Source: Allofustis seminis DSM 15817 (GTDB lineage: Bacteria > Bacillota > Bacilli > Lactobacillales > Carnobacteriaceae_A). Taken from it: a stretch of 44,919 bases of DNA. A program made the position numbers and the translations under genes. A model generated the notes under the pieces. The model searched no databases and had not been told where the DNA came from. It saw only the letters and a program-made list of their open reading frames with translations. Below are positions 36,144 through 44,919 of this stretch, one piece after another; positions within the stretch are counted from its first letter, which is position 1; each line of letters opens with the position of its first letter. The DNA lies in contig NZ_KB894087.1 in the NCBI RefSeq assembly GCF_000374325.1, forward strand, positions 1 through 44,919, read 5' to 3'.

Positions 36144-38453
36144 ATGGCAGGGCAATCATTTACAGTAGAAGCAATTTTTAAAGCTTCAGGTGCGGATCAA
36201 TTTTCTAAGAGTTTTAAAAAAGCTGAAAAAGATGTTGGTGCATTTTATGATTCACAAGGTAGATTAAGAGAGGCTAACGGTCGATTCATGACTGAAGCAA
36301 GAAAAGCAGAGCTTGGATTAAAAAACATAGGAGACAGTGCTCAAAAAAGTTTTTCTGGTGGTTTAAAGAGCTTCATGTCTGGTATCGGTCAGATTGCGGG
36401 AGCTATTGGAATTACTAAAGCGGTTTCTGTAGGTTTTGGGATGATTAAAGATTCGATTGGCGGGGCAGTTTCTCGATTTGATACGCTAAATAACGCAAAT
36501 AAAGTGTTTGAAAATATGGGATTTGGGATTAAAGAAACAGAACGTACAATCGAAAGTATGAAAAAATCGTTAGACGGGTTGCCTACATCAGCGGATGACG
36601 CGATCCAAAATATCCAGCGAATTTCGATGGCTAATCAAGATATTGAATCTGCTGGGAAATTATTTGAAGACTTGAACTATGCAATTCTGGCCACGGGCAA
36701 GGGCCAAGAAGAAGTCAATAGTACAGTAGAGATGTTTAGCCGTTCATTACAACGAGGCACCATGAATGGTCATGAGTGGGAAAACTTGATGCAAAATATG
36801 GGGCCTACAATGAATGAAATGGCTAAAATGATGAACATGTCTACGGAAGAATTAAAACAGGGACTTTCTGATGGCACGATTTCTTTTGAAGAGTTCGGAG
36901 ATGCTTTACATGAACTTTCAGTTAATGGGAACGGAGATTTTGCAAATCTAGAACAACAAGCACGAGATATGACAGACGGAATCGGTACAGCCTTAGTCAA
37001 TATGAAAGGGCGAATCGAAGAAGGAATAAGAGTCGGCTTTTTAATTCCTATTGACGAATCTCTGAAGTCAAACGGTCTAAAGACTATGGGAGAAATGATT
37101 AACTCATTTAGTAGTGGAGTTCGAAATAGCTTAAGTTCACTAGCAACTCCTGTAGAGAATATTATTGATTTAATTGCAGACTTTGGTCGCTATGTGGGTG
37201 AGGTATTCTCTGGAATAGATACTAGCGGTATAGAGAAATTAGGTCAGACGATTATGCCGGCTCTTTCTGCAGGATTCGAAAAGTTTTCAGGAATAGTAGG
37301 ACCATCTATTGAAATGCTAGTAGAAGCTTTTGCTAAATTATGGGAAAAATCTCAACCTTTAATTTCAGCTATTGCAGATTTTTTGACTCCGGCGTTCGAA
37401 ATACTAGGTTCCTTATTAGGGGGAATCATCCATGGAATAGTCTTAAGAATTGTTGGATCATTTGAATTAATGGGAATTATCATTGAGTATTTAACCCCCG
37501 TTATTCAGTTTCTGGTAGATGTATTTAATTATATTTCGCCAGCACTTTCTAAAATTGCGGAGTGGATAGGAATTGCTATCGGATTTTTCGGTAATTTTGG
37601 GAAAGCTGGAACAAGTCTAAAAGAGCTAATGAAATCTGCCTGGGAAAACATTACAAATATTATTCAAAGCTCAAAAGACTTCATTATGGGGGCAATAGAA
37701 ACGGTTAAAACAAATTTTGCTTCATTAAAAGAATCTGGGAACGTATTAAAAGCTGGATTATCTGCAGCGTGGGACTTTATTTCAACTAAAATCTCCACTG
37801 TTAAAGAAACAATTTCAACAGTAATCGGAAAGATTAAAAGCTTTTTTGGTTCATTAGGGTCAAGTGGACAAGGAATGAGTGCTACTTTAAGAGGCGCTTG
37901 GAGTTCTTTTGCTAATGCCGTATCTAGTGCAAAAACCCGAGTAGAAGGGATCATTAATAAAATCAAACGATTATTTAGCGGACTAAAAGATATCAATCTA
38001 TTTAGTGCAGGTAGTGCAATAATGGGTGGATTCTTAGATGGATTAAGGTCTATGTGGGGTTCCGTCAAAAAATTCGTTGGTGGAATTGGAACTTGGATTA
38101 AAGATAACAAAGGACCTATTAGCTATGATAAGCGACTGTTAATTCCTGCAGGTAAAGCTATTATGGATGGTTTAGATCAAGGACTGAGTGAAAACTTTAA
38201 GAATGTCCAGCAAACGGTTCGTGGAATGGCTGCATCTATTAATAATGGATTTAATCAATCGCAAACCATTGATATTAATGGTAGGTTAGCTCATACAAGC
38301 GGACAAATTCAATCCGCTATATCTCATGAGATTGGAAGTTTACCAAAACAGCCCGTCGTTATTAGCATGAATATGGGACGTGCAGAATTTAAAGCATTCG
38401 TCGAAGATATAACTGCTCAACAAAATATTCAGTTATCGCTAGAAAGTTATTAA
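36144..38453 (+). CDS. Tape measure protein
   Basis: 769 residues, the longest helical tail protein. Tape-measure N-terminal domain at about 85-290 (FDTLNNANKVFENMGFGIKETERTIESMKKSLDGLPTSADDAIQ and EEVNSTVEMFSRSLQRGTMNGHEWENLMQNMGP), hydrophobic membrane-like segments at about 370-480 and repeated coiled segments. It sets tail length and may form the DNA channel in the cell membrane. GGAGG site directly after the T stop. Confidence 0.96.
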   Translation: MAGQSFTVEAIFKASGADQFSKSFKKAEKDVGAFYDSQGRLREANGRFMTEARKAELGLKNIGDSAQKSFSGGLKSFMSGIGQIAGAIGITKAVSVGFGMIKDSIGGAVSRFDTLNNANKVFENMGFGIKETERTIESMKKSLDGLPTSADDAIQNIQRISMANQDIESAGKLFEDLNYAILATGKGQEEVNSTVEMFSRSLQRGTMNGHEWENLMQNMGPTMNEMAKMMNMSTEELKQGLSDGTISFEEFGDALHELSVNGNGDFANLEQQARDMTDGIGTALVNMKGRIEEGIRVGFLIPIDESLKSNGLKTMGEMINSFSSGVRNSLSSLATPVENIIDLIADFGRYVGEVFSGIDTSGIEKLGQTIMPALSAGFEKFSGIVGPSIEMLVEAFAKLWEKSQPLISAIADFLTPAFEILGSLLGGIIHGIVLRIVGSFELMGIIIEYLTPVIQFLVDVFNYISPALSKIAEWIGIAIGFFGNFGKAGTSLKELMKSAWENITNIIQSSKDFIMGAIETVKTNFASLKESGNVLKAGLSAAWDFISTKISTVKETISTVIGKIKSFFGSLGSSGQGMSATLRGAWSSFANAVSSAKTRVEGIINKIKRLFSGLKDINLFSAGSAIMGGFLDGLRSMWGSVKKFVGGIGTWIKDNKGPISYDKRLLIPAGKAIMDGLDQGLSENFKNVQQTVRGMAASINNGFNQSQTIDINGRLAHTSGQIQSAISHEIGSLPKQPVVISMNMGRAEFKAFVEDITAQQNIQLSLESY

Positions 38454-38464
38454 GGAGGGAGAAA

Positions 38465-39232
38465 ATGTATCAATTTGTAGACACGAATGAAGAAAAGAAC
38501 GGAATATTAGCTCCCTCTGATAACATGAATATTAATGGAGTAGGGCTAAATCAGTATATAGAAGGTTATCAGCAACTTTCTGTAATGGGTAGAGAATTAA
38601 TTGGATATAACGTAAATGCCACCGAAATTCCTTTGAGGAACGGGGCATTTTTTAATTATCGTCAACTACCCGTTCGGGAATTAGAGGTTACTTATGAACT
38701 GAAATCAAACAGTCCTTTAGAAGTTCGAGAGAAGTTTGCACAACTCAATCAAGCACTCAAACCTGAGTTAGATTTGACATTTGATGATGAGCCTGATTGG
38801 CATTACTACGGCATGCTAACAGATGCAAGTACTCCGAAAATAAACGGTTTAGTTGCGGTAGGCTCATTTGTGATCACATGCTTTCAGCCATTTGCTTTTA
38901 AAAAAGAACAACAGAGCAAGGGAAACATTTCATTGGAATATGCCGATAGAGTACTTCCACAAAAAATCACTTTACATGCCAATACAACAGAAACGATTGA
39001 AGTTTCAAACGGTCGAGAAACGTTAAAACTTCGTGGGAGTTATTCTAGTGGTGACTTAGTAGAAATCATTTATGAGGAGCAACAAGTGATCATACAAAAG
39101 AACAGAAAAAACATCGCCAGCGATTTGGAGTTACAAAGTTATCCTGAAACATTTTATTTGCGTGATGGAGATCTTATCACGGTAAAAAATGGAACGTTGG
39201 TGTTGGTAGTTTGGAGAGATGAGAAACTATGA
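38465..39232 (+). CDS. Distal tail protein (Dit)
   Basis: 255 residues. Dit N-terminal beta-barrel pattern (YNVNATEIPLRNGAFFNYRQLPVRELEVTYEL, ELDLTFDDEPDWHYYGMLTDASTP, GSFVITCFQPFAF), then a galectin-like C-terminal half. Forms the hexameric hub at the tail tip. Overlaps the tail lysin gene by 4 bp. Confidence 0.92.
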   Translation: MYQFVDTNEEKNGILAPSDNMNINGVGLNQYIEGYQQLSVMGRELIGYNVNATEIPLRNGAFFNYRQLPVRELEVTYELKSNSPLEVREKFAQLNQALKPELDLTFDDEPDWHYYGMLTDASTPKINGLVAVGSFVITCFQPFAFKKEQQSKGNISLEYADRVLPQKITLHANTTETIEVSNGRETLKLRGSYSSGDLVEIIYEEQQVIIQKNRKNIASDLELQSYPETFYLRDGDLITVKNGTLVLVVWRDEKL

Positions 39233-42159
39233 TTTTACTATTTGATAAGCATGAAAAATTAATGCGTAGAGTCTCTCAAAAGGCGGTTCGAAAAGCAGAT
39301 CACAAACAAACGATAACAGATGAAGGCTACTTGTCCAACCAATTATATGTTGAAATTTTAAATATAGAAGATGATGTATTAAAAGAAGTAGAGTATTTGG
39401 CTATTCCAGTAAAAAATGCCGCCTACAAATATTTCTTCTTCTGGTTGAAAGATTATACAACAGAAAAAAATATTACGATTTTACAAGGTGTAGATAGTGG
39501 AATTGAAGAGTTAAGAAAAACACCTGTTTATGATGTAAGGCCATGGAATTCAGATTTAAGAACTGCTGCTAGACAACTCGTCCAAGGGACAAATTGGACC
39601 ATCGGCTATGTTCCTGAGGTTGGTAAAAGAAGTACAAACGCCTACTATACCGATGTCTTTACTGCTTTAAAAAAATATGCGAGCGTTTGGAATGTGGAAT
39701 TTCAATTGATTGTTGAAATCACAAATCAAGGAATTGGTAATCGATATATCGAATTTAAAAAAGCGTTAGGGAAAAACTCTGGCGCACGAGTGGTCTATGG
39801 GCACAACGCTCTTGAAATTTTAAAAGAAGTTGACCGATCTGAAGTATATACGGCACTTATCGGACGTGGGAAAGGTGAAGAGGTTGGCGAGACCTCTAAT
39901 GGGGGCATTACTTACGGTAGAAAAATAAACTTTGCAGATGTTGAATGGAAAAAATCTAAAGGAGATCCTGTCGATAAACCGTTGGGTCAAAAATATGTTG
40001 AAATTCCTAGTTTGACGAAGCGTTATGGTATCCGCAGAAATAAAAAGTTGGAGCCGAAGATTGGGTTTATTGAGTTTAGCGAAGAAGAGGACAAAGAAAA
40101 TTTACTAAGACAAACCTATTTAGCGTTAGAACAAACGAGCCATCCACAAGTGATGATGAAAACAACCACAGCATACTTGAATGCGGAAATTGGCGACAAA
40201 GTACGCGTGGTGCGCCCTGACCTAGGATTTGACTATTATACAAGAGTTTTTGAAGTAACTTACGATGTGCTGACGAATAAAATAACAGAAATTAAGTTGG
40301 GAGATCGATTGTTCGAATCTCAAGGCAAAAGAGCACGTCGCATTCTAAGTGATACAACGTCTAAAATAAATGATTCGATCCCAGGAACGGTTGAAAAAAT
40401 AGTGGATGCAATGACAACGGCGGATGGATTGAATCGAATTTTTCAAGGAGAAGTTGATCCGCGTCAATTAAATGTTAAACCGCGTGTCAACGATTTATGG
40501 TTCAAACCTGACCCAGATAATGAAAAAGAAACGATTCTTTATATCTGGAATGGTGAAATTTGGAAAGAAGTTCTAAAAACTGCAGTAAGAGACGATGTCG
40601 AGCGATTGCTTAAAGAATTACAAAAAGAAATTAGTACAAACAATTCTTCTATTGAGCAACTTCGCACTGAACAAAATAAGCGCTTAAGCGATTTCGAGCG
40701 CTCTTTAGCTGGAAGTGATTCCCTCATTCAAAGCCACATACTGGATAATGAAAAATCCTTTAGCAAGATCACCCAATCACTTAACGGAATTCGATCGGAA
40801 GTTTTTGACGGTTTAGGAAATAGCAAGATTACGCAACTTTCCAACTTGATCGAGCAAAAGGTATCACAAGCGGATGTGATGTCTATTGTTCGCCAAGATG
40901 CGAACAACATTTGGAATGCGGTAACTGATAAAAGCGGGAAAGTGCTATCTGAAATTAACCAATATAATGGCTCAGTGCGAATTAAAGGCGATTTAATTCA
41001 TCTAAGCGGGCGTTCACTTATTGACAATGCGGTGATTAAATCATCGCATATTCAATCGCTTACTGCTGATAAAATCAACACTGGAACGCTAAATGCGGCG
41101 CGTGTCAATATTATTAACTTAAACGCTAATAAAATTGTGGGTTTGACCAGTGAATTTTTACGTACGCGATGGAATGCCATCTCTGGCGGAGACATCGAAA
41201 TTACAGGAAATGCTTTAAAAACAAAATCTCCATTTGGATATAGTGCTTCATTATCTGGCGGGCGATTTGAGTTTTACAACCAAGGGAATGAACATTTGGG
41301 AATGATGGGGATTCAAAGCGATATTCGAGATAAGTGGGAACACTTCGTTTCGATAGGATTGGAGTATGGAAAGGGTTTCGCAATATCTAAAAAAACAGCC
41401 GAAAATTCTAAAGCTTACACGGATATTATGCGAATTAACTATTTTATGCGAGAGATTAATTTTTATGAAGATCTCGTACTTCGAAACAAATCGGTGCTCC
41501 ATACGAATTACATCAAAGCAAATGACGGGCCACTACTACACCTTTATGGCGGAAATTTTGGTAGTTATTATGGGCTATGGATTGAACATAAAAGTAAAGA
41601 TTTGGGTGCAAAAATTCATATCGCAAACGAACAAATTTCTCTCGTGACCGTTAATAAAAGCGGAAATGTTGGCTATATAACTTCCGCTTTAGACTCCTCT
41701 GGGTTTTATATCCAGTCAAAAACGATTTATAACCGCACCTACTCCTACTCATCAAATATGTACGTTACTTCATCGGGTGTTCTCGGTCGTTCAACCTCTG
41801 CTTCAAAATATAAACTGCTTATTGAAGATCAGTTTAAAACTTATGAAGAACAACTCAAGCATTCAATGAATCTTTTGAAGTTAAACGTATCATCGTGGTT
41901 TGACAAGACAGAAGCTGAAGAACGCGCAGAAGAAATGAGTAATCCGAATGCGGAATTTGCAGATCGGGGGATTATGAAGCGCCATGTGGGTCTGATTGCG
42001 GAACATGTTCGTGATATTGGACTGAATGAGCATGTCACATACGGTGCGGATGGCGAAGTTGAGGGGATTGAATATGACAGACTGTGGGTGCACTTAATTC
42101 CGATTGTAAAAGAGCAACAAAAACGTATTGAAAGATTAGAAAGGAAACTTAATTTATGA
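39229..42159 (+). CDS. Tail-associated protein with S74 self-cleaving chaperone domain
   Basis: 976 residues. The N-terminal about 360 match the prophage tail endopeptidase (Tal/gp44-like) fold that caps the tail hub. A coiled-coil region follows (about 455-555), then an intermediate beta-rich fibre part. The last about 110 residues fit a peptidase S74 intramolecular chaperone: Ser-Lys dyad in TSASKYKLL, HVGLIAEHVRDIGLNEHV, IEYDRLWVHLIPIVKEQQKRIERLE. This domain trimerises the fibre and then cuts itself off. Likely host receptor-binding device. Confidence 0.9.
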   Translation: MILLFDKHEKLMRRVSQKAVRKADHKQTITDEGYLSNQLYVEILNIEDDVLKEVEYLAIPVKNAAYKYFFFWLKDYTTEKNITILQGVDSGIEELRKTPVYDVRPWNSDLRTAARQLVQGTNWTIGYVPEVGKRSTNAYYTDVFTALKKYASVWNVEFQLIVEITNQGIGNRYIEFKKALGKNSGARVVYGHNALEILKEVDRSEVYTALIGRGKGEEVGETSNGGITYGRKINFADVEWKKSKGDPVDKPLGQKYVEIPSLTKRYGIRRNKKLEPKIGFIEFSEEEDKENLLRQTYLALEQTSHPQVMMKTTTAYLNAEIGDKVRVVRPDLGFDYYTRVFEVTYDVLTNKITEIKLGDRLFESQGKRARRILSDTTSKINDSIPGTVEKIVDAMTTADGLNRIFQGEVDPRQLNVKPRVNDLWFKPDPDNEKETILYIWNGEIWKEVLKTAVRDDVERLLKELQKEISTNNSSIEQLRTEQNKRLSDFERSLAGSDSLIQSHILDNEKSFSKITQSLNGIRSEVFDGLGNSKITQLSNLIEQKVSQADVMSIVRQDANNIWNAVTDKSGKVLSEINQYNGSVRIKGDLIHLSGRSLIDNAVIKSSHIQSLTADKINTGTLNAARVNIINLNANKIVGLTSEFLRTRWNAISGGDIEITGNALKTKSPFGYSASLSGGRFEFYNQGNEHLGMMGIQSDIRDKWEHFVSIGLEYGKGFAISKKTAENSKAYTDIMRINYFMREINFYEDLVLRNKSVLHTNYIKANDGPLLHLYGGNFGSYYGLWIEHKSKDLGAKIHIANEQISLVTVNKSGNVGYITSALDSSGFYIQSKTIYNRTYSYSSNMYVTSSGVLGRSTSASKYKLLIEDQFKTYEEQLKHSMNLLKLNVSSWFDKTEAEERAEEMSNPNAEFADRGIMKRHVGLIAEHVRDIGLNEHVTYGADGEVEGIEYDRLWVHLIPIVKEQQKRIERLERKLNL

Positions 42160-42455
42160 AACTAAAAAATGAAGAGCTGCTAGCCTTAAACATGACAGTT
42201 TTTGACATGAAAGAAAAACCTATCAAAGGAGCGCTAAAATTTAAAGTGTTCAAGCTTGCAAAAGAATTGCCGCTTCTACTGGAGCCGCTGCAAGAAGTAT
42301 TAGAAGATGAAAAAGATAAAAAAATGATTGAAGAAATTATGAAGGAAGAGCAAGACGTATCACTTCCTACTTTTACGCAAAAGGAACTAGAAGATGTAGA
42401 ACTGTCAATTAGCGACCTGTTCGCATTTGAAAAATTAATTCAAGAGGAGGTATAG
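42156..42455 (+). CDS. Tail-region hypothetical protein (DUF1617-like)
   Basis: 99 residues, acidic and helical: LKNEELLALNMTVFDMKEKPIKGALKFKVFKLAKELPLLLEPLQEVLEDE. The pattern recalls DUF1617 proteins that lie between tail fibre and lysis genes in streptococcal and enterococcal phages. Overlaps the preceding stop by 4 bp. Function unknown. Confidence 0.65.
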   Translation: MKLKNEELLALNMTVFDMKEKPIKGALKFKVFKLAKELPLLLEPLQEVLEDEKDKKMIEEIMKEEQDVSLPTFTQKELEDVELSISDLFAFEKLIQEEV

Positions 42456-42457
42456 CC

Positions 42458-42742
42458 ATGAGTAAATTTGTTGGAGAAAAAACTACGTACTATGTCGTTC
42501 GACTGCGCAAGGGTGAAGAAAAAGAGCAATTGGAACAACTTTTACAAGTGAGCCGTTGGGACGGGTCGGTTTATTGGACAACTGAATATAACAACGCAAC
42601 CGAGTTTGAAGAACAAAACCGTGCAGAAGAAGCAGCTAAAATGCAAGAAATGTTTATGAAATTCACGGGGATCGACTGTGAGATGAAAGTTTTACAAAAA
42701 GACGAAATAACAAAGTTTGTAGCGCTTAAAATGCAAGGTTAG
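42458..42742 (+). CDS. Hypothetical protein before the lysis genes
   Basis: 94 residues: TTYYVVRLRKGEEKEQLEQLLQ, then helical EEQNRAEEAAKMQEMFMKFTG. It resembles DUF1366-type lactic phage proteins in place and size, but the match is weak. GAGGAGG site overlaps the previous gene. Confidence 0.65.
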   Translation: MSKFVGEKTTYYVVRLRKGEEKEQLEQLLQVSRWDGSVYWTTEYNNATEFEEQNRAEEAAKMQEMFMKFTGIDCEMKVLQKDEITKFVALKMQG

Positions 42743-42757
42743 GAGTGTGATGTCATT

Positions 42758-43039
42758 GTGGAATTTGCGTATTTTGTGAAAGAATGGATGCCGCTCATCA
42801 GTTTTTTGATGAGTATTTTTTATGGCGGTTATCGGGGAATTAAAACATTAAATGATACACTGGTAAGTATCAAACATGAACTTGAACTGTCGAATAACCG
42901 ACTAGAAACTTCTGCTGCTGATCGAAAAAAACTGTGGATACAAATTGGCGAACATCAAAAAAAAATTTATGGATTGGAAGAAAAAGCGGCGCGGCATGAA
43001 GAAAAAATTAACTTTTTAGAAAAGAGAGGGAATGCATAA
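42758..43039 (+). CDS. Membrane-anchored coiled-coil protein of the lysis region
   Basis: 93 residues from GTG 42758. One N-terminal membrane helix (MPLISFLMSIFYGGYRGI) and a long coiled coil (IKHELELSNNRLETSAADRKKLWIQIGEHQKKIYGLEEKAARHEEKINFLE), the layout of XhlA-like holin partners. Overlaps the holin start region. Probably assists the holin. Confidence 0.7.
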   Translation: MEFAYFVKEWMPLISFLMSIFYGGYRGIKTLNDTLVSIKHELELSNNRLETSAADRKKLWIQIGEHQKKIYGLEEKAARHEEKINFLEKRGNA

Positions 43040-43040
43040 A

Positions 43041-43295
43041 ATGGATATTATGAGTTACATTGTTGAAGAAGGACTGGTGATGATTCCAGTTCTTTTTATT
43101 TTAGGCGAAATTATTAAGCATACGAATGTTTTAGATAATCGATGGATACCACTAACTTTACTTGTAATTAGCTTGGGATTAACGCCTCTAGCACTTGGCG
43201 GATACCACGCAAATACTATTGTTCAAGCAATTTTAGTGGCAGGTGTGCCTACTTTTGGAAATCAGATGTATAAACAACTAAAAAAAGAGGAGTGA
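43041..43295 (+). CDS. Holin (A118 Hol118-like)
   Basis: 84 residues from ATG 43041 with three hydrophobic segments (EGLVMIPVLFILGEII, IPLTLLVISLGLTPLAL, TIVQAILVAGVPTFG) and a basic tail, like Listeria A118 holins (LDNRWIPL). It makes lethal membrane holes that release the endolysin. An in-frame ATG at 43032 gives a second start, MHKM. Confidence 0.88.
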   Translation: MDIMSYIVEEGLVMIPVLFILGEIIKHTNVLDNRWIPLTLLVISLGLTPLALGGYHANTIVQAILVAGVPTFGNQMYKQLKKEE

Positions 43296-43301
43296 GTGCT
43301 G

Positions 43302-44309
43302 ATGAATATCATCGACAGACGTAACGCATCGCTTGGAAACCCACCACATAATCGCCCACTAAGTGGCATCACCACAATTGTCAACCATTACAGTGCGGTT
43401 TATCGAAAATCGGGAGCAAGCATTGAAAACCATGAAAAATATTGGGAGTCTCACCACGGGTGGGATCGTGGGGGCTATCATTTTTACATTGATAAAGATG
43501 CAAAAATTTATCAAAATTACGATCTAGATCAAATGACTTGGGGAGTTGCAAACTGCAATCACTACTGTGTCCACATTTGTGTGGAAGCAGGAAGCTATGA
43601 CGATTATACTTCAGAACAATTGGATACGTTAGAGTGGATTAATCGCTACCTGATGAAAAAACTAAATCTGCCAGCAAGTGCAGTTAAAGCACATTGGGAA
43701 GTGAATAACAACTCTCGCTGCAATGGATTCACTAAAGAACAAATGAACGCATGGAGAACACGCTTGGGCGGGAAAGGAACAGTTACTGTAACACCTTCTC
43801 GGCCGTCAAGTTCAAAAAGTGCTGGAAAAACTTTACATTTACCCGCCAATGCAGACACATGGCGGATTTATAGAACAAATGGTCCTTACACTGTTGGAAA
43901 CGAAGTTGGCTTTTTAAGACCTGCAAAATTTGGCGGACTGACTTATGAAATTAAGGGAACGCCCGTTGCTAACGTCTATCTTATTGACACGCAAGATTTT
44001 GGCCGTGTGGCGATTTATGCGGGAGCTGAAACAGGGGCTAAAGTTACAAAAGGAAGTAATCAGCCTGTAGCTAGTAAAAATACAAAGCAGTTGGTGTTGC
44101 CTAAAACGGCTTCTAGTTGGCGCATTTATAAAGTAGATGGTCCTTATACCATCGGAAATGAAGTTGGATACTTGAATCCAGCGAAGTTTGGTGGACTAAC
44201 CTATGATATTTTAGGCAGTCCCTTAACTGATGTCTATTTCATTCAAACAAGAGATTTTGGGAAAGCGGCAATCTACGCTGGAAAAGATACTGGTGCAACA
44301 ATTAAATAA
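43302..44309 (+). CDS. Endolysin: N-acetylmuramoyl-L-alanine amidase with two C-terminal repeats
   Basis: 335 residues from ATG 43302 (AGAGGAG nine bases upstream). N-terminal Amidase_2 domain, about 1-150, with zinc ligands in IVNHYSAV (His29) and KAHWEVNNNSRCNGF (His and Cys). Two about 65-residue repeats follow (about 185-250 and 265-330), each with TWRIY-type start, GPYTxGNEVG, PAKFGGLTY and IYAG; they are probably SH3b-like cell-wall-binding modules. It cuts the bond between glycan and stem peptide. No signal peptide, so release needs the holin. Confidence 0.94.
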   Translation: MNIIDRRNASLGNPPHNRPLSGITTIVNHYSAVYRKSGASIENHEKYWESHHGWDRGGYHFYIDKDAKIYQNYDLDQMTWGVANCNHYCVHICVEAGSYDDYTSEQLDTLEWINRYLMKKLNLPASAVKAHWEVNNNSRCNGFTKEQMNAWRTRLGGKGTVTVTPSRPSSSKSAGKTLHLPANADTWRIYRTNGPYTVGNEVGFLRPAKFGGLTYEIKGTPVANVYLIDTQDFGRVAIYAGAETGAKVTKGSNQPVASKNTKQLVLPKTASSWRIYKVDGPYTIGNEVGYLNPAKFGGLTYDILGSPLTDVYFIQTRDFGKAAIYAGKDTGATIK

Positions 44310-44312
44310 ACA

Positions 44313-44375
44313 AACTATTGGGAAATTCCCAATAGTTCAAATAGCGTACTTCTTCATAGGGGTACGCTTTTTTTG
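44313..44375 (+). terminator. Tandem terminator hairpins after the endolysin
   Basis: AACTATTGGGAA/TTCCCAATAGTT (44313-44337) followed by AGCGTAC/GTACGCT (44343-44368) with a T7 tail. Marks the end of the late operon. Confidence 0.85.
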
Positions 44376-44416
44376 TTTGATTTCTAATGAGTTTTATACA
44401 AGGTTTCCGCAATCTT

Positions 44417-44457
44417 AAAGAGCCCATTTAGTGATTATAAATGGGCTCTTTTTTTAT
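44417..44457 (+). terminator. Third terminator downstream of the lysis cassette
   Basis: AAAGAGCCCATTTA pairs with TAAATGGGCTCTTT then a T-run; symmetric, so it can also stop leftward transcription. Confidence 0.85.
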
Positions 44458-44489
44458 GCAAATAATTAAAAAAAAGTTTAGGAAAAGGT

Positions 44490-44518
44490 TTGACAAGATA
44501 CCGCCAACGTTATATAAT
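44490..44518 (+). promoter_or_regulatory. Perfect consensus promoter of the post-lysis locus
   Basis: TTGACA (44490-44495), 17 bp, TATAAT (44513-44518), 24 bp before the 44542 start. Isolated from the late operon by three hairpins. Confidence 0.85.
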
Positions 44519-44541
44519 AATGTTGTAAGGAGGTGAGGAAA

Positions 44542-44685
44542 ATGAATGAAGACAACATAACAAAACTTGTCACGGCGTTCATTGAATCGTTGCCAAATCT
44601 AATTACTGCGTATATCGCATATCTAACTTATAAAGAGTTAGAAAAAGGCAACAAAAAAGACGATAATCACCAGCTAGGAAATTAA
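44542..44685 (+). CDS. Small protein of the post-lysis locus (hypothetical)
   Basis: 47 residues: ITKLVTAFIESLPNLITAYIAYLTYKELEKGNKK, an amphipathic or membrane-associated helix then a polar tail. AAGGAGGTGAGG ribosome site and its own consensus promoter. Unknown function. Confidence 0.6.
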   Translation: MNEDNITKLVTAFIESLPNLITAYIAYLTYKELEKGNKKDDNHQLGN

Positions 44686-44692
44686 TCGTCTA

Positions 44693-44730
44693 AAGGGTAT
44701 GGGAGAGATAGAGCTCTCCCTACACCCTTA
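44693..44730 (+). terminator. Hairpin between the two post-lysis peptides
   Basis: GGGAGAG-atagag-CTCTCCC extended by AAGGGT/ACCCTT outer pairs. The T-tail is poor, so it may be an attenuator or mRNA-stability element rather than a full terminator. Confidence 0.5.
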
Positions 44731-44758
44731 TTATAAATAAAGAAAGGGGAAAATGCAA

Positions 44759-44839
44759 ATGGCACAAATCATTACACTTATTTTATTGTATCTATTATAC
44801 CTACAAGTGAAACAGAAGGGTGATCGTCATGACAAATAA
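44759..44839 (+). CDS. Very small membrane peptide
   Basis: 26 residues (or 28 from ATG 44753): MAQIITLILLYLLYLQVKQKGDRHDK, one membrane helix with a charged C terminus, after AAAGGGG. Size and shape resemble type I toxin peptides and phage membrane peptides. It overlaps the next start. Confidence 0.5.
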   Translation: MAQIITLILLYLLYLQVKQKGDRHDK

Positions 44840-44919
44840 AACGAGTGAAGCACAATTGAGAGCTAGCCGTAAATGGGAAAAAAAGAACCGCAGAAAAGCA
44901 ACGGTTGACGGTTACCGAC
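44829..44919 (+). CDS. Phage protein, N-terminal fragment (runs off the window)
   Basis: At least 30 residues: MTNKTSEAQLRASRKWEKKN, a start typical of small basic phage proteins (possible RHH regulators) near prophage ends. AGAAGGGTG site lies inside the preceding peptide gene. Only the beginning is visible, so no function is given. Confidence 0.5.
   Translation, partial: MTNKTSEAQLRASRKWEKKNRRKATVDGYR

Noticed and set aside
44417-44457. Prophage attR based on shared GGGCTCT with the attL area (12246-12252)
   Set aside because: The match is only seven bases and is part of a terminator stem; prophage-like genes continue beyond it.

Overview
The window looks like a low-GC Gram-positive chromosome of the order Lactobacillales (an Enterococcus-, Carnobacteriaceae- or Aerococcaceae-like host). 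The basis is A+T-rich coding, strong GGAGG ribosome binding sites, a mannose-family PTS, a cre-like CcpA site, and a Listeria/Enterococcus-type siphovirus prophage. Genus cannot be fixed from the sequence alone.

Region 1 (1 to about 4346) is the right-hand end of a Tn916-family conjugative transposon: the 3' end of tet(M), orf6, the orf9 regulator, orf7 and orf8, xis and int, then the transposon's right-end Int arm sites. It stops just upstream of a host GntR-ABC transporter operon (4413-6407) that has its own promoter and operator.

Region 2 (6515-12245) is a sugar island: a SIS-domain deglycase/isomerase-like enzyme, PTS components EIIA, EIIB, EIIC and EIID of the mannose family, and a PRD-type regulator. 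It is bracketed by two near-identical 49-bp copies of a terminator plus its 3' flank.

Region 3 (about 12246 to beyond 44919) is a temperate siphovirus prophage. The leftward lysogeny arm carries integrase, a promoter-driven small RNA, a DUF1828/1829 protein with a DUF6978-like partner, a DUF4177 protein and a self-cleaving S24 repressor. To the right of the CI-type switch lies an unusual run (16.3-20.2 kb) of tiny ribbon-helix-helix, HTH and membrane-peptide genes on alternating strands, several with their own consensus promoters. Then follow recombination (RecT-like, PD-(D/E)XK nuclease, SSB), replication (DUF4373/DnaD-like), RusA and a RinA/ArpU-like late activator. After a structured non-coding gap and an antisense hicAB module come packaging, head, tail (including a programmed -1 frameshift in the G/GT chaperone genes), lysis genes and a post-lysis small-gene locus. 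The right attachment site is outside the window.

The most interesting items are: (a) a MuF minor-head protein fused to a RelA/SpoT-like C-terminal domain, with an overlapping small candidate immunity gene, i.e. a phage-encoded polymorphic toxin pair; (b) a roughly 75-nt small RNA with its own promoter and terminator, next to three tandem 40-bp palindromes and the DUF6978/DUF1828 pair in the lysogenic-conversion slot; (c) the nested divergent mini-switch array.
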